The notes under the pieces: generated by a model | Databases searched by the model: none | Told to the model about the DNA's origin: nothing | What the model saw: the letters and a program-made list of their open reading frames with translations, nothing else | In this document: one piece after another, positions 34,086 through 43,555 of the stretch | Layout: each line of letters begins with the position of its first letter | Numbering within the stretch: position 1 is the stretch's first letter | Position numbers and translations under genes: made by a program | Assembly (NCBI GenBank): GCA_013397795.1 | Contig: VZTJ01003244.1 | Coordinates: 34,745-98,744, forward strand | Length of the DNA: 64,000 bases | Direction of reading: 5' to 3' | Origin: Orthonyx spaldingii | Taxonomy: Eukaryota; Chordata; Aves; Passeriformes; Orthonychidae

Positions 34086-37000
34086 ACTGTTACCTTGTGA
34101 TTCACCAATGTGTGTAAATGTCTGTGCTCCTGGGTGGAGCTAAAATGTGGGAGAAACCACATTGAAATGTTCCCGTCTTGCTGGATGTTACTACTTCTGT
34201 CAAATATGAAGTCTCTGGGTCACAGAAGAGACAAATTCTTAAGAAGCAAGTTCAACAAATCTTGTGAAGACATTGCTCATCAATCCTTGAAAAAGAAAAC
34301 CTGTCAGGTTTCCAAAGGCTTCATGACTGAAAACTGCATCTGACATCAATGGGAAATGAAGACGCCCTTTAGAATACATGGTGAATAAGGAATAAACATT
34401 GCAATAATAAACAGGTTCCCAGTGTTAATGTCCGCATTCATGCTCATGCAACGGAAAGAGTCCTAACATTATCTTACAGGGATTTTCTGTGAATGAAGCA
34501 TTCATGTCTTGGAAAAGGCAGGGAAGACATTAATTTTACCGTAGTCAAGAAATGCTGTAAAGGACTAAAAGAAGTCATGGTTCAGAGGTCAAGTAATTTA
34601 ATTAAAGATAAAATATCTGTTGCACTGGATCACAGAACTTTGAAATTGTCATGATAATCTCTGGGATAAACCACAAATTTCTGTGAAGTCACTCAGAATC
34701 TTCACTCGTGTCTCTGGCATTTCACACCTACAAAGTCCTTCAAAGCCTATCTGTGTGTGCAAGTTTGTCCCTAAGCAATTTCTGTAAACCCAGTTAGACA
34801 CAAATGGAAAAAAACACAGGTTGATATGAATCCTGAGCCTGGCTATTCACACTATAAGAAAATCTTTCTACTCTCCATGGATCCAGAAAACAAACACCTC
34901 AAGGAGAGGTTCTTTAATATTTACAGTACAGTCATACATGAAAAATACTTTTACTATCCATCAGTTCTTAGTATAATTTTAATGATTTCTTCAGAAATTA
35001 AATCAAGTGGAGCCCCTGTCTGTGAGGACTACTTTTGTTAGAACACATGAAGCTGTCTTCAGCATTTAGGAATATCATGATTGTCAGGATATTAGAAACT
35101 AATAAAGAAAAAAAATCAGTAGGCTGAAAAAAGAAAATTAAAAATCCTAAGTCTCCTTCTCTTTTGGCCAATACATATTTCTTTAATTTTCTGATTCCCG
35201 TCATTTCTACAACCAGGCAAATTCCAGATTAACTTCAGAATTTTGATCTATATGTGCCTGTCTATTATTTGGAGACCTAAGGAGAGGTCTGCTTATACAT
35301 TTTTGAACTTTACTTTTTGGATCCAAAGGAAAGTGTCCTACCATGCGATTCCTTCCTTCCAGAACAAACCTCAAGAGAACCAAATCTTAAAATTCCACTG
35401 TCTAAAGAAAAAAAAAAAAACTCTAAACACTATCAGTCAACCCCATTCCCTTCCATTTTTGAAGAATTCTCAATTTCAAAGAAACCATGGTATTTTCTGG
35501 TCACTCTTTCCCTCTATTTTTGTGTAAATCAATATTGTGACCTATGATTCATTGTCCTGTTTTGACCTGCAGTGATCAAGTGCAAGGCTTCCTGTAGGTA
35601 GCCCCAAATAGCTCTGTGCATCATCTCAATGCCTTATAATCCCTTTTTTCTGTTTTCTGGTAAATTTTTTTAATTTGGTTTGGATATTTAAGTCCCATTG
35701 TTTTGCTGCCCTTGTATCTCACTTTCTCCATTGTATCTCAGTCTTCTCTCAAAGAAGCAACCTCAACCTATTTTTTCCCGATTGCTCTAAATATTCCCAT
35801 ATCTGTAGTTGATAAAAGCAGTAGTTTTGTTATATTAATAAACATGTATGTACATAAAAAACTAAAAAAGGGTTTTCCCTCTCTTCCCACTGCCCCAAGA
35901 TTTTATTTCCCAAAGAAAAAGTTGTCAGGCTGTCAAAATTACATCATCTGGCAAGAGTTTGTTGGCAGCATGCTCAGATAGGAGCTGTGTGCCACGTGTG
36001 GAGTATCAACACTATGGCTTTATAAGTATTCATGTTTTGGCCTTTGACAAGTCCCTTCCTTCACAGTTGAACTTTTCTATAGTATGGACAGAGTATAAAA
36101 TTCTTGGACAAAAAATCAGAATTGCAAGAAAATGCTTAAAGAGCAAAATATTATTGATGAATGAAGTGTGGTTTTCCTGTGAGAAAAAGGCTATCTTAAT
36201 AGAATTAATCTAGCAGAATCCCTCACATTGTACTCGTGCACAGCTGTAACTATAAGAGTCTTGTAGAGAGGATCTTAAATATTAATATAAATCAGAAATT
36301 ATCTTTAAGCATTCTTTTTATTTCATATCTAACACATTCCCTGAAAAAGGTATTTTTGCATTGGAAAGGTATTTTAAGACACTCAAATCCATACAATCTC
36401 TCATACTGAGACTGAGATGATAGAGCTTGCAAAATAAATATTCCTGTATGATTGATTTTTCAAAATCTGCTTTTGTGAAAATAGAAAAGGCTTTTTCTCT
36501 CCCTACATCCAAGGCAGGTGATAAAGAACTTCTTGAACAAATGGTATCCCAAGTACTCTCAAGTATACAGGCAACAGTGAAAAAGTTAGAAATTAAGAAA
36601 ACAAAAAAGATCATGCAATTAAACATCTACAGTGTCCCACTGAACTTGGCTATGACTGTTGGCATTCAAATCCCTTCTGTTATTTGAAAGCAGCAGAGGA
36701 GGGTGAGAGGGAAGGGAGCAGCTTGTGTAGAGTTTATTTTCCAACTGGGTTTTTAAACCAGCACATCCCTTCAAGAGAATGGGAAGTAACATCAGCCTCC
36801 TGTTCCATCTGAGGGCGTGCCCACTGGAAACTGGAGAAGATTTATCCTTGAAGAATTTCCTGAGGTCCTTGTTCTTGCTTTCAACCCACGTTGAGAGGGT
36901 TGAAACGCCAAGGCAGAGGTGAGTTTTCCATCCCACTTCCTCACATCCTGTCTGTGGTCATGCAGGTAAAGCCACCCATCCCTTCATGGTGTGTCCCCTG

Positions 37001-37289
37001 TCTCTCAAGCAGGGTGTGGCTGGTCCCAGGAGCAGAGAATCTGGGCCCCACTGGTGGGACATGGGACATTTCCTCTTTAGTTTGCTCAAGTCTTCCCAAT
37101 CTGTCCATGGTCATGGACAGTCTTTCCACAGCTGAGGAGGAAAGTGAGAACAGTGAGGAGGAAAAGAGATGATTTTCATGTTCTGGTGTTGGGAAGGCAC
37201 CTGAAGCACTGTTTGCTTTCATTCTTTCCATGAAATCATTGGCAACGAGTTGGTGTAAAGTGATGGAGCTCTGTGCAAACTTCCTCCAC
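34086..37289. other. Unassigned non-coding DNA
   Basis: 34.1-36.7 kb is AT-rich unique DNA. From about 36690 GC content rises, starting with a purine-rich stretch. 36.7-37.3 kb may be more proviral sequence, since it abuts the ERVL pol fragment, but I cannot align it. The 160-codon minus ORF at 36941-37423 overlaps pol on the wrong strand and is not accepted as a gene. Confidence 0.4.
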
Positions 37290-38090
37290 GTGGACTGTGT
37301 ACACAGGATCTCAGCTGGCCCTACAGCTCCTCCTGGCATCCCAACTGGATGCTCAGAGGGAAAACTGCTCCCACACATCACGCCACTGGTGCTACATGGA
37401 GTTGAGTGGATTGCTCTGGTCACATGGTGAGCTTGAATAGGAAATTTTGAAACCCCATTTGCTCAGGGATCTTGGAAATCAGAGCAAACTGGCCTGAAGG
37501 TGAAAATTTCTAACTGTCATCATCATCAGAGGAGATGACGACACATGCTGAGAAGACCCCACCATGTAATCAGCTACCAGACAATGAAAAGCAACCTGCT
37601 CTCTTCACTGGAGGATCTTGCTGTTCCATAGGGACCAGCAGGAAATGGAAAGGAGACACATGGAGCCTTACATGGCAGCTACTGAAGGACAAAGTGGATC
37701 CAGTCAAATTGCAGAGCTGGAAGCCATTCAGGTGGCTTTGGACGTATTTCTGGCTTGGGGGGGGCCAGGCCATCAGGGGAGAGATGTGACTTACAGATGG
37801 GCTTGTAATCAAGGGGTGGGCTTAACCATGGACACTATATCCCAGTGTCATGGTTTTAAAATAACTCATGAAAAAAATGATCTAAGGGCTCATGGTTGAG
37901 AATAAGAATTGTGGGAGAAACAATTTAAGGCAAGAACAAGGTTTAGTTTAAAACTATAAGGTAAATTTATGCACACCTAAGACACCCAGGTAGTTCAGAC
38001 TGTGAAATGTGTGCTGTGATCAAGCAGGCCAAGCAGGTAAAGGCCCTTTAGTGTGTGGGATGGTCGTCAAAATATAAATATGGAGAGGGG
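37290..38090 (+). pseudogene. ERVL pol remnant: RNase H to integrase N-terminus
   Basis: This is a plus-strand fragment of an ERVL-type endogenous retrovirus pol gene, which in an intact element encodes reverse transcriptase, RNase H and integrase. Visible in order are residues like EWIALVT (connection region, ~37410), ILEI..NWPEGENF (~37470-37515), QLPDNEKQPALFT (RNase H start, ~37575) and SSQIAELEAIQVAL (~37700-37740). TYRWACNQGVGLTMDTISQ (~37790-37845) and then CEMC plus KQAKQVK (integrase zinc-binding HHCC region, ~38001-38040) follow, and KYKYGE at 38070-38087. The conserved RNase H motif TDGS reads TGGS, so a catalytic aspartate is lost. The frame shifts near 37670 and again near 37997, and a TAG stop lies at 38049-38051. 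A 139-bp insert plus a duplicated 5 bp splits the integrase. The rest of integrase is absent. It is an old, inactive copy. Confidence 0.85.
37846..37984 (+). mobile_element. 139-bp LTR-like insert with 5-bp TSD inside ERVL integrase
   Basis: The insert begins TGTCATGGTTTTA and ends CTAAGACA, so it has TGTC..GACA inverted ends. It is flanked by perfect direct repeats CCCAG (37841-37845, 37985-37989). Removing it and one CCCAG restores the order of integrase motifs. TGTCATGGTTT is a common start of avian ERVL LTRs, and 5-bp duplications are usual for that class. At 139 bp it is far shorter than a normal LTR, and I see no convincing TATA/AATAAA pair, so it is an internally deleted LTR or a miniature LTR element. 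Orientation is inferred only from the TGTCATGG start. Confidence 0.75.
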
Positions 38091-38198
38091 GATGTGATGC
38101 ACGGCACGTGGTTTGGAAAGTTTCAGTGGGACCGCTAAACTGGGGGATACCATTCCTAAACTATGACACCTACTCATTATCCCGGCTCTATGACATGG
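38091..38198. other. Short unassigned segment between pol remnant and LTR
   Basis: The sequence could be further decayed provirus, but no motif is clear. Confidence 0.4.
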
Positions 38199-39118
38199 TG
38201 TTACAGTCCACATTAAAATTATTAGAAAGGTCTCTGGCCAAATTAAGGTGCAAATGAGACCATATGCCAAAGTCAATAGCATGGATTTTATTTAATAGTA
38301 AATGAGAGGGAGAGAGAAAAAGGAAGAGAAGGAAATAGAAAAGAGGTAGGGGAACAGAAGGATAGACAGAGTAAAGAAAGTATCACCATTCCATGGATCC
38401 CACTGGTGTCCTGATGATCCTCTCCATGTGGTCTTTGTGGTGGTGAGGGTCCCCCAGAAAGCACAGAATCCCATGGGTTAATTAATATCTGCTCAGGCCA
38501 GGGGGGAAGGCCCAGGTACCTCCCCTTGGGGGAAAGTCTGACACAGTCTCTGGCAGCAGACTCTGGGTCTGTGGCATCACTGCATCCCGTGCAGTCCTGC
38601 GGTGCAGGGACTTGGGGAGCCCTTTGGGGGGTCTTTGATGGATTCTGGCACCCCCTCAGCTGCCCCTCACGGGAATGTCCTGTGGATGTGGCCTGTGAGG
38701 TTGGGGCTTCCACAGCTGGGCTGCTGTGTGGCAGGGAGGATGGGTGTTCAGTGCCTCTGGCCAGAGGTTACACCCGAAACCTCCTCCCCCCTCGGCTGCG
38801 GGGAGTCTGTGCCAACCCGGCCTCTGTGGGCTGCGGCCTCCCCCAGCCCAAACCCAGCCAGGGGTGACTTTCTGCTGCCTTTGGCTTTCCTGTGGCTGCA
38901 TTCTTTGCCCTCAGCCTCGTCTACTTCTCCCTAGACCTGAGATGATTGAACAGTAGTGTCCCCTTTATCTCATCCAGGTGGATTAACTCACAGTCCAAGG
39001 TTCATCTTCAAGGAGGGCTGGGCTTCTGTGGTTGTAGCTTCTTTATACAGTTTTTGCTATAATGGGCAAAACTCCTTCATAAAAATGTTTAAGGCATGAA
39101 CCCTTTCAGTCCCTAACA
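38199..39118 (-). mobile_element. 920-bp ERV LTR (minus), ERVL-like
   Basis: On minus the element begins TGTTAGGGACTGAAAGGG at 39118 and ends GTGGACTGTAACA at 38199, giving TGTTA..TAACA inverted ends. An AATAAA signal lies in TTAAATAAAATCC (~38296-38284), and a TATA-like TGTATAAAG is near 39050. The flanks CATGG and CAGGG match at four of five positions, consistent with an aged 5-bp duplication. The middle (38.5-38.9 kb) is GC-rich. The several overlapping ORFs there are frames through LTR sequence and not genes. It lies in opposite orientation next to the ERVL pol remnant. Confidence 0.75.
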
Positions 39119-39432
39119 CAGGGCTTCTCAATTAGGAAATATTCCTTATGGAAGATAAAGTCACATATGATGGTTAGAAACCTAATCATTCATACATACA
39201 CATGGTGAATTTGATACTTATTTTTCTTAGGAATTCATAGTATTTTTCAGTCCTCTTCTGTTTTTACAGATGCTTTACAAATTGCTTCAATATCTACTTG
39301 ATTAATTTTATTTTAACTGAACATCACCAGATTGTTAAAAATTCATCAAATAATTTAGATGTTTTCTGATGGGAATTCCTCTCAGGTCTCTGTTGTTCAT
39401 AAATCATTATCACTGAATGAAACAAACCTATG
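39119..39432. other. AT-rich non-coding spacer
   Basis: Nothing recognised in about 310 bp. Confidence 0.5.
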
Positions 39433-40100
39433 TAGATGTTTAGTCTATCTCCTTCTGCTCAGAGCACAGACAACTCAATGAAATTGTTCAGGATTGTATC
39501 TAGTGAGATTTCGTATATGTCTGACAATGGAGACACCCCGACCCCTCTGAACACTTGGTCCAGCATTTGGTTCCTCTTCACAGTAAAACAGGCATTTGTT
39601 CTATTTAGACAAAATTTCACATATTTCGGCTTGTGCCTGTCACCTCTGGTCCTGCTTGGTATTTATACACATTGAGCCTCCTGATCAGTCCTCCTGAGCC
39701 TTCTCTTATACAGGATAAAAATCCTCACCTCTGACAACTTTTCTCTACATGGAAGATCCTCCAGTCCCTTAATCACCTTTATGGCCCTTGACCAGCCTCT
39801 CTCCAGGAGCTCCATGGTGCTGAGGAGCACAGACCTGGACACAGCACTCCAGTGAGAAACTGAGAGGAAGAAATGTTCTTCCTAGAGCAGCCTGGGATGC
39901 TGTTGGCTTTATTTGACACCCAGGCACACTGACAGCTCCTGATGTCCAGCCCACTGTCCACACAGGGATTTCTCTGCCACGCTGCTCTTCCAGCTGGTCA
40001 GACACAGGTGTGTGCTGGTGCAGTGTATTATTCCTTTGCTGTGCAGGACTACTCCTTTCCCTCTGTTGAAACTCAATGAAACCTCTGGCATACATGCCTC
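39433..40100 (-). mobile_element. CR1 LINE fragment, old subfamily (~670 bp)
   Basis: Read in plus-strand view, the CR1 landmarks occur in order. They are a CTTGTGCCTGTCACCTCTGG block, CTGAGCCTTCTCTTATACAGG, CTCCAGTCCCTTAATCACC followed by TTTATGGCCCTT, and GACCTGGACACAGCACTCCAG. At the right end is TTGAAACTCAATGAAACCTC. On minus this is the C-terminal part of CR1 ORF2. The terminal 3' tail is not recognisable at the left edge. Divergence is high and frames are broken. Confidence 0.85.
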
Positions 40101-40969
40101 CCCCAGCATCATTTAACACAAAAGTCTATTGTTTGTTACACGGGGATTTAGTAGGTTTGTCAGGCTCTTACTACCCTCTGGTGTTGAGACAGCTAAAGTG
40201 AGTCAGACGATACTGAATTGACCACTGGACAAGAGTGAAAGCAAGCTAAATGATGCTGACAAGGCCTGAGTCCCTGCACTGTCAGATCAGCACAGCCCAT
40301 TGTCTGCAAGACATGTCAACAAAAAACCCCAAACATTGAAATAATGGATTATGGAAATAAAAGGGTTTTCTTCTCCTCTATAATTGGATAGAATTGTGCT
40401 CTCTCCACTCTTTTCTCTCATTTAGGGACAGGCTGTGCTGAAGCCTTAACCTACTGGGTGTGGTGTAACCAAGGGACTGTGAAGTATTTTAAAACTAAAA
40501 AGATTGTAGGTCCATAATCCGGGTTGATAAGTTACTGTAAGTTCCTGTTTTTCAGACATGATTGCTTACAGACTGCTAATCTGAAAGTATACCCTTACAA
40601 TGAAAAGTGAGAGAAATTTAGATGAACAAAAGTTGAAGTTGGTCAAATATGCAGCAGAGAATCGATTGCTTGGTGACCTTGTCCTGGTGAGAAAGGCTTT
40701 TGTTTTACTGCCTTTTTTTTCTTTTAATTAATTTGTTAAAGTTGGAACTGATTTCAGACTTGGTGTCGGGAGTGAAAAAACCTTTGTGCACTCTAACTCC
40801 ATCAACTTGCTTGAATTTCCTTGCATGAAATAGATATAAAATATGCAGTGAAGACATGATGAATAGGAAAAAAATACGTAATGGAGTTCAGAGTGGATGA
40901 TTTTGCCCTTAATAAAGTAATGGAGGACAAATTAGAGAAAGACTTGTGCAATATAATCAGATATTCAAT
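40101..40969. other. Unique AT-rich non-coding DNA
   Basis: No feature was recognised in about 870 bp between two CR1 copies. Confidence 0.5.
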
Positions 40970-41596
40970 AGAATTGTAGAACCATTTATGCTGGCAAAGA
41001 CCTCTAATACCATCAAGTCCAACCTTTCCCCCAGCACTGCCAAGGCCACCACTAACCTGTGTCCCCAAGTGCCACAACTACATGTCTTTTAAATCTCCTC
41101 AGGGATGGTGACTCCACCACAGCCTTGGGCAGCTGTGCCATTGCTTGGGAACCCTTTCCATGATCAAATGTGTCCTAATATCCCATCTACACCTGCCCTG
41201 GCCCAGCCTGAGGCCGTTCCCTCTCCTCCTGTCCCTGTGCCCTGGGAGCAGAGCCCGACCCCCCCGGCTGCCCCCTCCTGTCAGGGAGTTGTGCAGAGCC
41301 ACAAGGGCCCCCTGAGCCTCCTTTTCTCCAGGCTGAGCCCCTTTCCAGCTCCCTCAGCCTCTCCTGGGGCTCCAGCCCCTTCCCAGCTCCGTTCCCTTCC
41401 CTGGACACGCTCCAGCCCCTCCAGGGCTCTCTGGCCATGAGGGCCCAGAACTGGACACAGCACTTGGGGTCCCTCAGCAGGGCCAGCACAGGGACAGTCA
41501 CTGCCCTGGGACTGTGGCCACTCCATGGCTGGGACTAGTCAGGTGACCTTCTCCGGCCACCTGGACATGTGCCAGCTGATGTTCAGCCCGTGTACC
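40970..41596 (-). mobile_element. CR1 LINE fragment, 3'-complete (~630 bp)
   Basis: The 3' tail GAATTGTAGAACCAT at 40971 is followed rightwards by the TCAAGTCCAACC, GATGGTGACTCCACCACAG, CTCCTTTTCTCCAGGCTGAG and CTGGACACAGCACTTGGGG landmarks. On minus, 41302-41099 stays open and encodes a stretch like RGNGLRLGQGRCRWDIR and HLIMERVPKQWHS, the hallmark C-terminus of the CR1 ORF2 reverse transcriptase protein. The copy is 5'-truncated near 41596. Frames upstream are interrupted, so it cannot move by itself. Confidence 0.93.
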
Positions 41597-42460
41597 ATAA
41601 TTCCATCACCTTTCTTTTTTTTATTTTCTGTTTCCTGACCTCACTGTCAGTAGCTAAAATCTGAACACCCATTAATCTTATGTATTAGGTGTAACACAGC
41701 CTTCTAGAGTAGTACCCATTATTATCTCAGCAAATGGTAACTCATGCAGCCATAGCATTGCTTCCAGAACAATTGCAATATGAAGTAAAAGTATACATTG
41801 CAAACATGGGTTTGAATCAGAGATCACAATTAGGCAGATTCTTGCAGATCCTATAACATTTTTAGTGATTATGCTGTAAATTAATAGTGAACAGCATCAT
41901 TTTCATATTGCTAGTCTATCCATGTGTTTAAAACATGTAGACCAGGATATAAATCTTGTGTTTAAAATCTTAAGAAGTGTTTACTGCTGCTGCATTTTAA
42001 ATCTCAGTACACTAACCATCTTTCATTGCCTTTGAAGGGCTATTCACATTTCAAATTATGAACACAAGTAACTGCAAATAAGACTAACTGATGGGGAATT
42101 TGCTAGCCAAACTGGTTTTGAATGAAATAAAACTTTATTAGAAAAAAATCTTAGTGATAGAAGTTTATCAAATCTCCACACACAAGACTGGAATGAGAAT
42201 ATGGGATATACACCTTAGAAGTCCTGAAGTGGAAGAAAATTTTAAACATACATTCACAGAGCCCAAAGAGATAAAATGCAACTTTTCAGATGAGCAGCAG
42301 GAAACAGTAACACATGCAAAGCAAAATATTGCTCTGAACCTTCATTATTTATCACAGCCATTCTTGGATGCAGCTGACAAGAGTTAACTTACTAAGTTTA
42401 GGTATCTGCTAAACTAACATCAAATTTAGTTTTCAAAGATACTTGGTGTTTTTACACCTA
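41597..42460. other. Unique AT-rich non-coding DNA
   Basis: Nothing recognised in about 860 bp. Confidence 0.5.
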
Positions 42461-43555
42461 TGTATTGGTATTGCGTGGCCAAGTTTTGGAAGCAGGGTGG
42501 GCTACAGGGGTGGCTCCTGTGAGCAGCTGCTGGAAACTTCCCCCGTGTCCAGCAGAGCCAACGCCAGCCGGCTCCAGGACAGAGCCAAGTGTGAGCCCAT
42601 CGGTGAGGGCAGTAACACCTCTGGGATAACAGATCCCAGAAGGGAAAAAGTCCTTGTGCAGAGCAGAGGCAGCCGGAGAAGAGAGGAGTGTGCAGGAGGA
42701 GCAGCTCTGCAGGCGCCGGGGTCAGTGCAGAAGGCGGGGCAGGAGCTGCTCCAGCTGCCGGGGCTGAGAATCCCCTGAGGTTCCGTGGGGCTGCCCATGG
42801 TGAGGCAGCGGTGCCCTGCAGCCCCCGGAGGGCACGGGGGGCAGAGATGCACCTGCAGCCCCTGGAGGAGCCCCCAGCGGGGCAGGGGGTGCTCCGAGGA
42901 GGCTGCGAGCCCGTGGGAAGCTGTGCTGGAGCAGCTCCGGGCAGGGACCGTGCGGGGAGGAGCCCACCCGGAGCAGGTTTGCCGGCAGCACTCGTGAGCC
43001 CTGGGGCTCCCAGGCTGGAGCAGGATGTGCCTGAAGGACTGACTGCACCTGGACAGGGGTGCTGGAGCAGCTGGGGAAGGACTGCAGCCCCTGGGAAGGA
43101 CTCCCAGGGAGAAGTTCATGGAGAGCTCTCTCCCGTGGGAGGGATCCCACGCTGGAGCAGGGGAAGGGCTCTGACTCCTCTCCCTGAGCAGCAGCAGAAA
43201 CAACCTGTGATGCACTGAGCATGACCCCATTCCCTGTCTCCCTGTGACACCGGAGGGAAGAAGGTAGAAAATCAGCAATAAAGTTAAGCCCGAGAAGGAA
43301 GGAGAGGTGGGGGAAGGTGTTTCTAAGACTATTTTTGCTATTCGTTATCCTGCTCTGGTTTTGGTTGGTAATAAATTTAATTTCCCCAAGTCGAGCCTGT
43401 TTTGCCTGTGGCAGTGATGGGTTTGTGACCTCTCCCAGTCCTCATCTCAACTCATGAGCCTTTTATTACATTTTCTCTGTGTGGTCCTGTTGTGGAGGGG
43501 AATGATGGAGTGGCTTTGTTGGGCACCCACCCTCCAGCCAGGGTCAAACCATACA
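42461..43555 (+). mobile_element. Near full-length ERVL-type solo LTR (1.1 kb)
   Basis: Begins TGTATTGGTATTGCGTGGCC and ends GGGTCAAACCATACA, giving TGTA..TACA inverted ends. The flanks ACCTA (42456-42460) and GCCTA (43556-43560) match at four of five bases, consistent with a 5-bp duplication. The middle is GC-rich and built of degenerate reiterated units around CTGGAGCAG and CTGCAGCCCC. Near the 3' end are GGTAATAAATTTAATTTCCC (poly(A) signal) and CAAGTCGAGCCTGTTTTGCC. It is the same family as 25797-26292. Long overlapping ORFs of up to 258 codons on both strands reflect GC-rich LTR sequence and are not genes. Confidence 0.85.

Noticed and set aside
36941..37423. 160-codon minus ORF
   Set aside because: Its right part is antisense to the plus-strand ERVL pol remnant, and I could not match its Ser-rich left part to a gag or host protein.
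38288..38934. ORFs up to 141 codons on both strands
   Set aside because: They lie inside the 920-bp minus LTR; no coding motifs.
42502..43278. 258-codon minus ORF and several overlapping ORFs
   Set aside because: They lie wholly inside the GC-rich core of an ERVL LTR. Long frames on both strands arise from low stop-codon frequency in GC-rich repeats.
25797..43555. Possible single provirus bounded by the two same-family LTRs with ERVL pol between
   Set aside because: Spacing is ~16 kb, each LTR has its own candidate 5-bp flank repeat, divergence is very unequal, and most of the interval is unique DNA.
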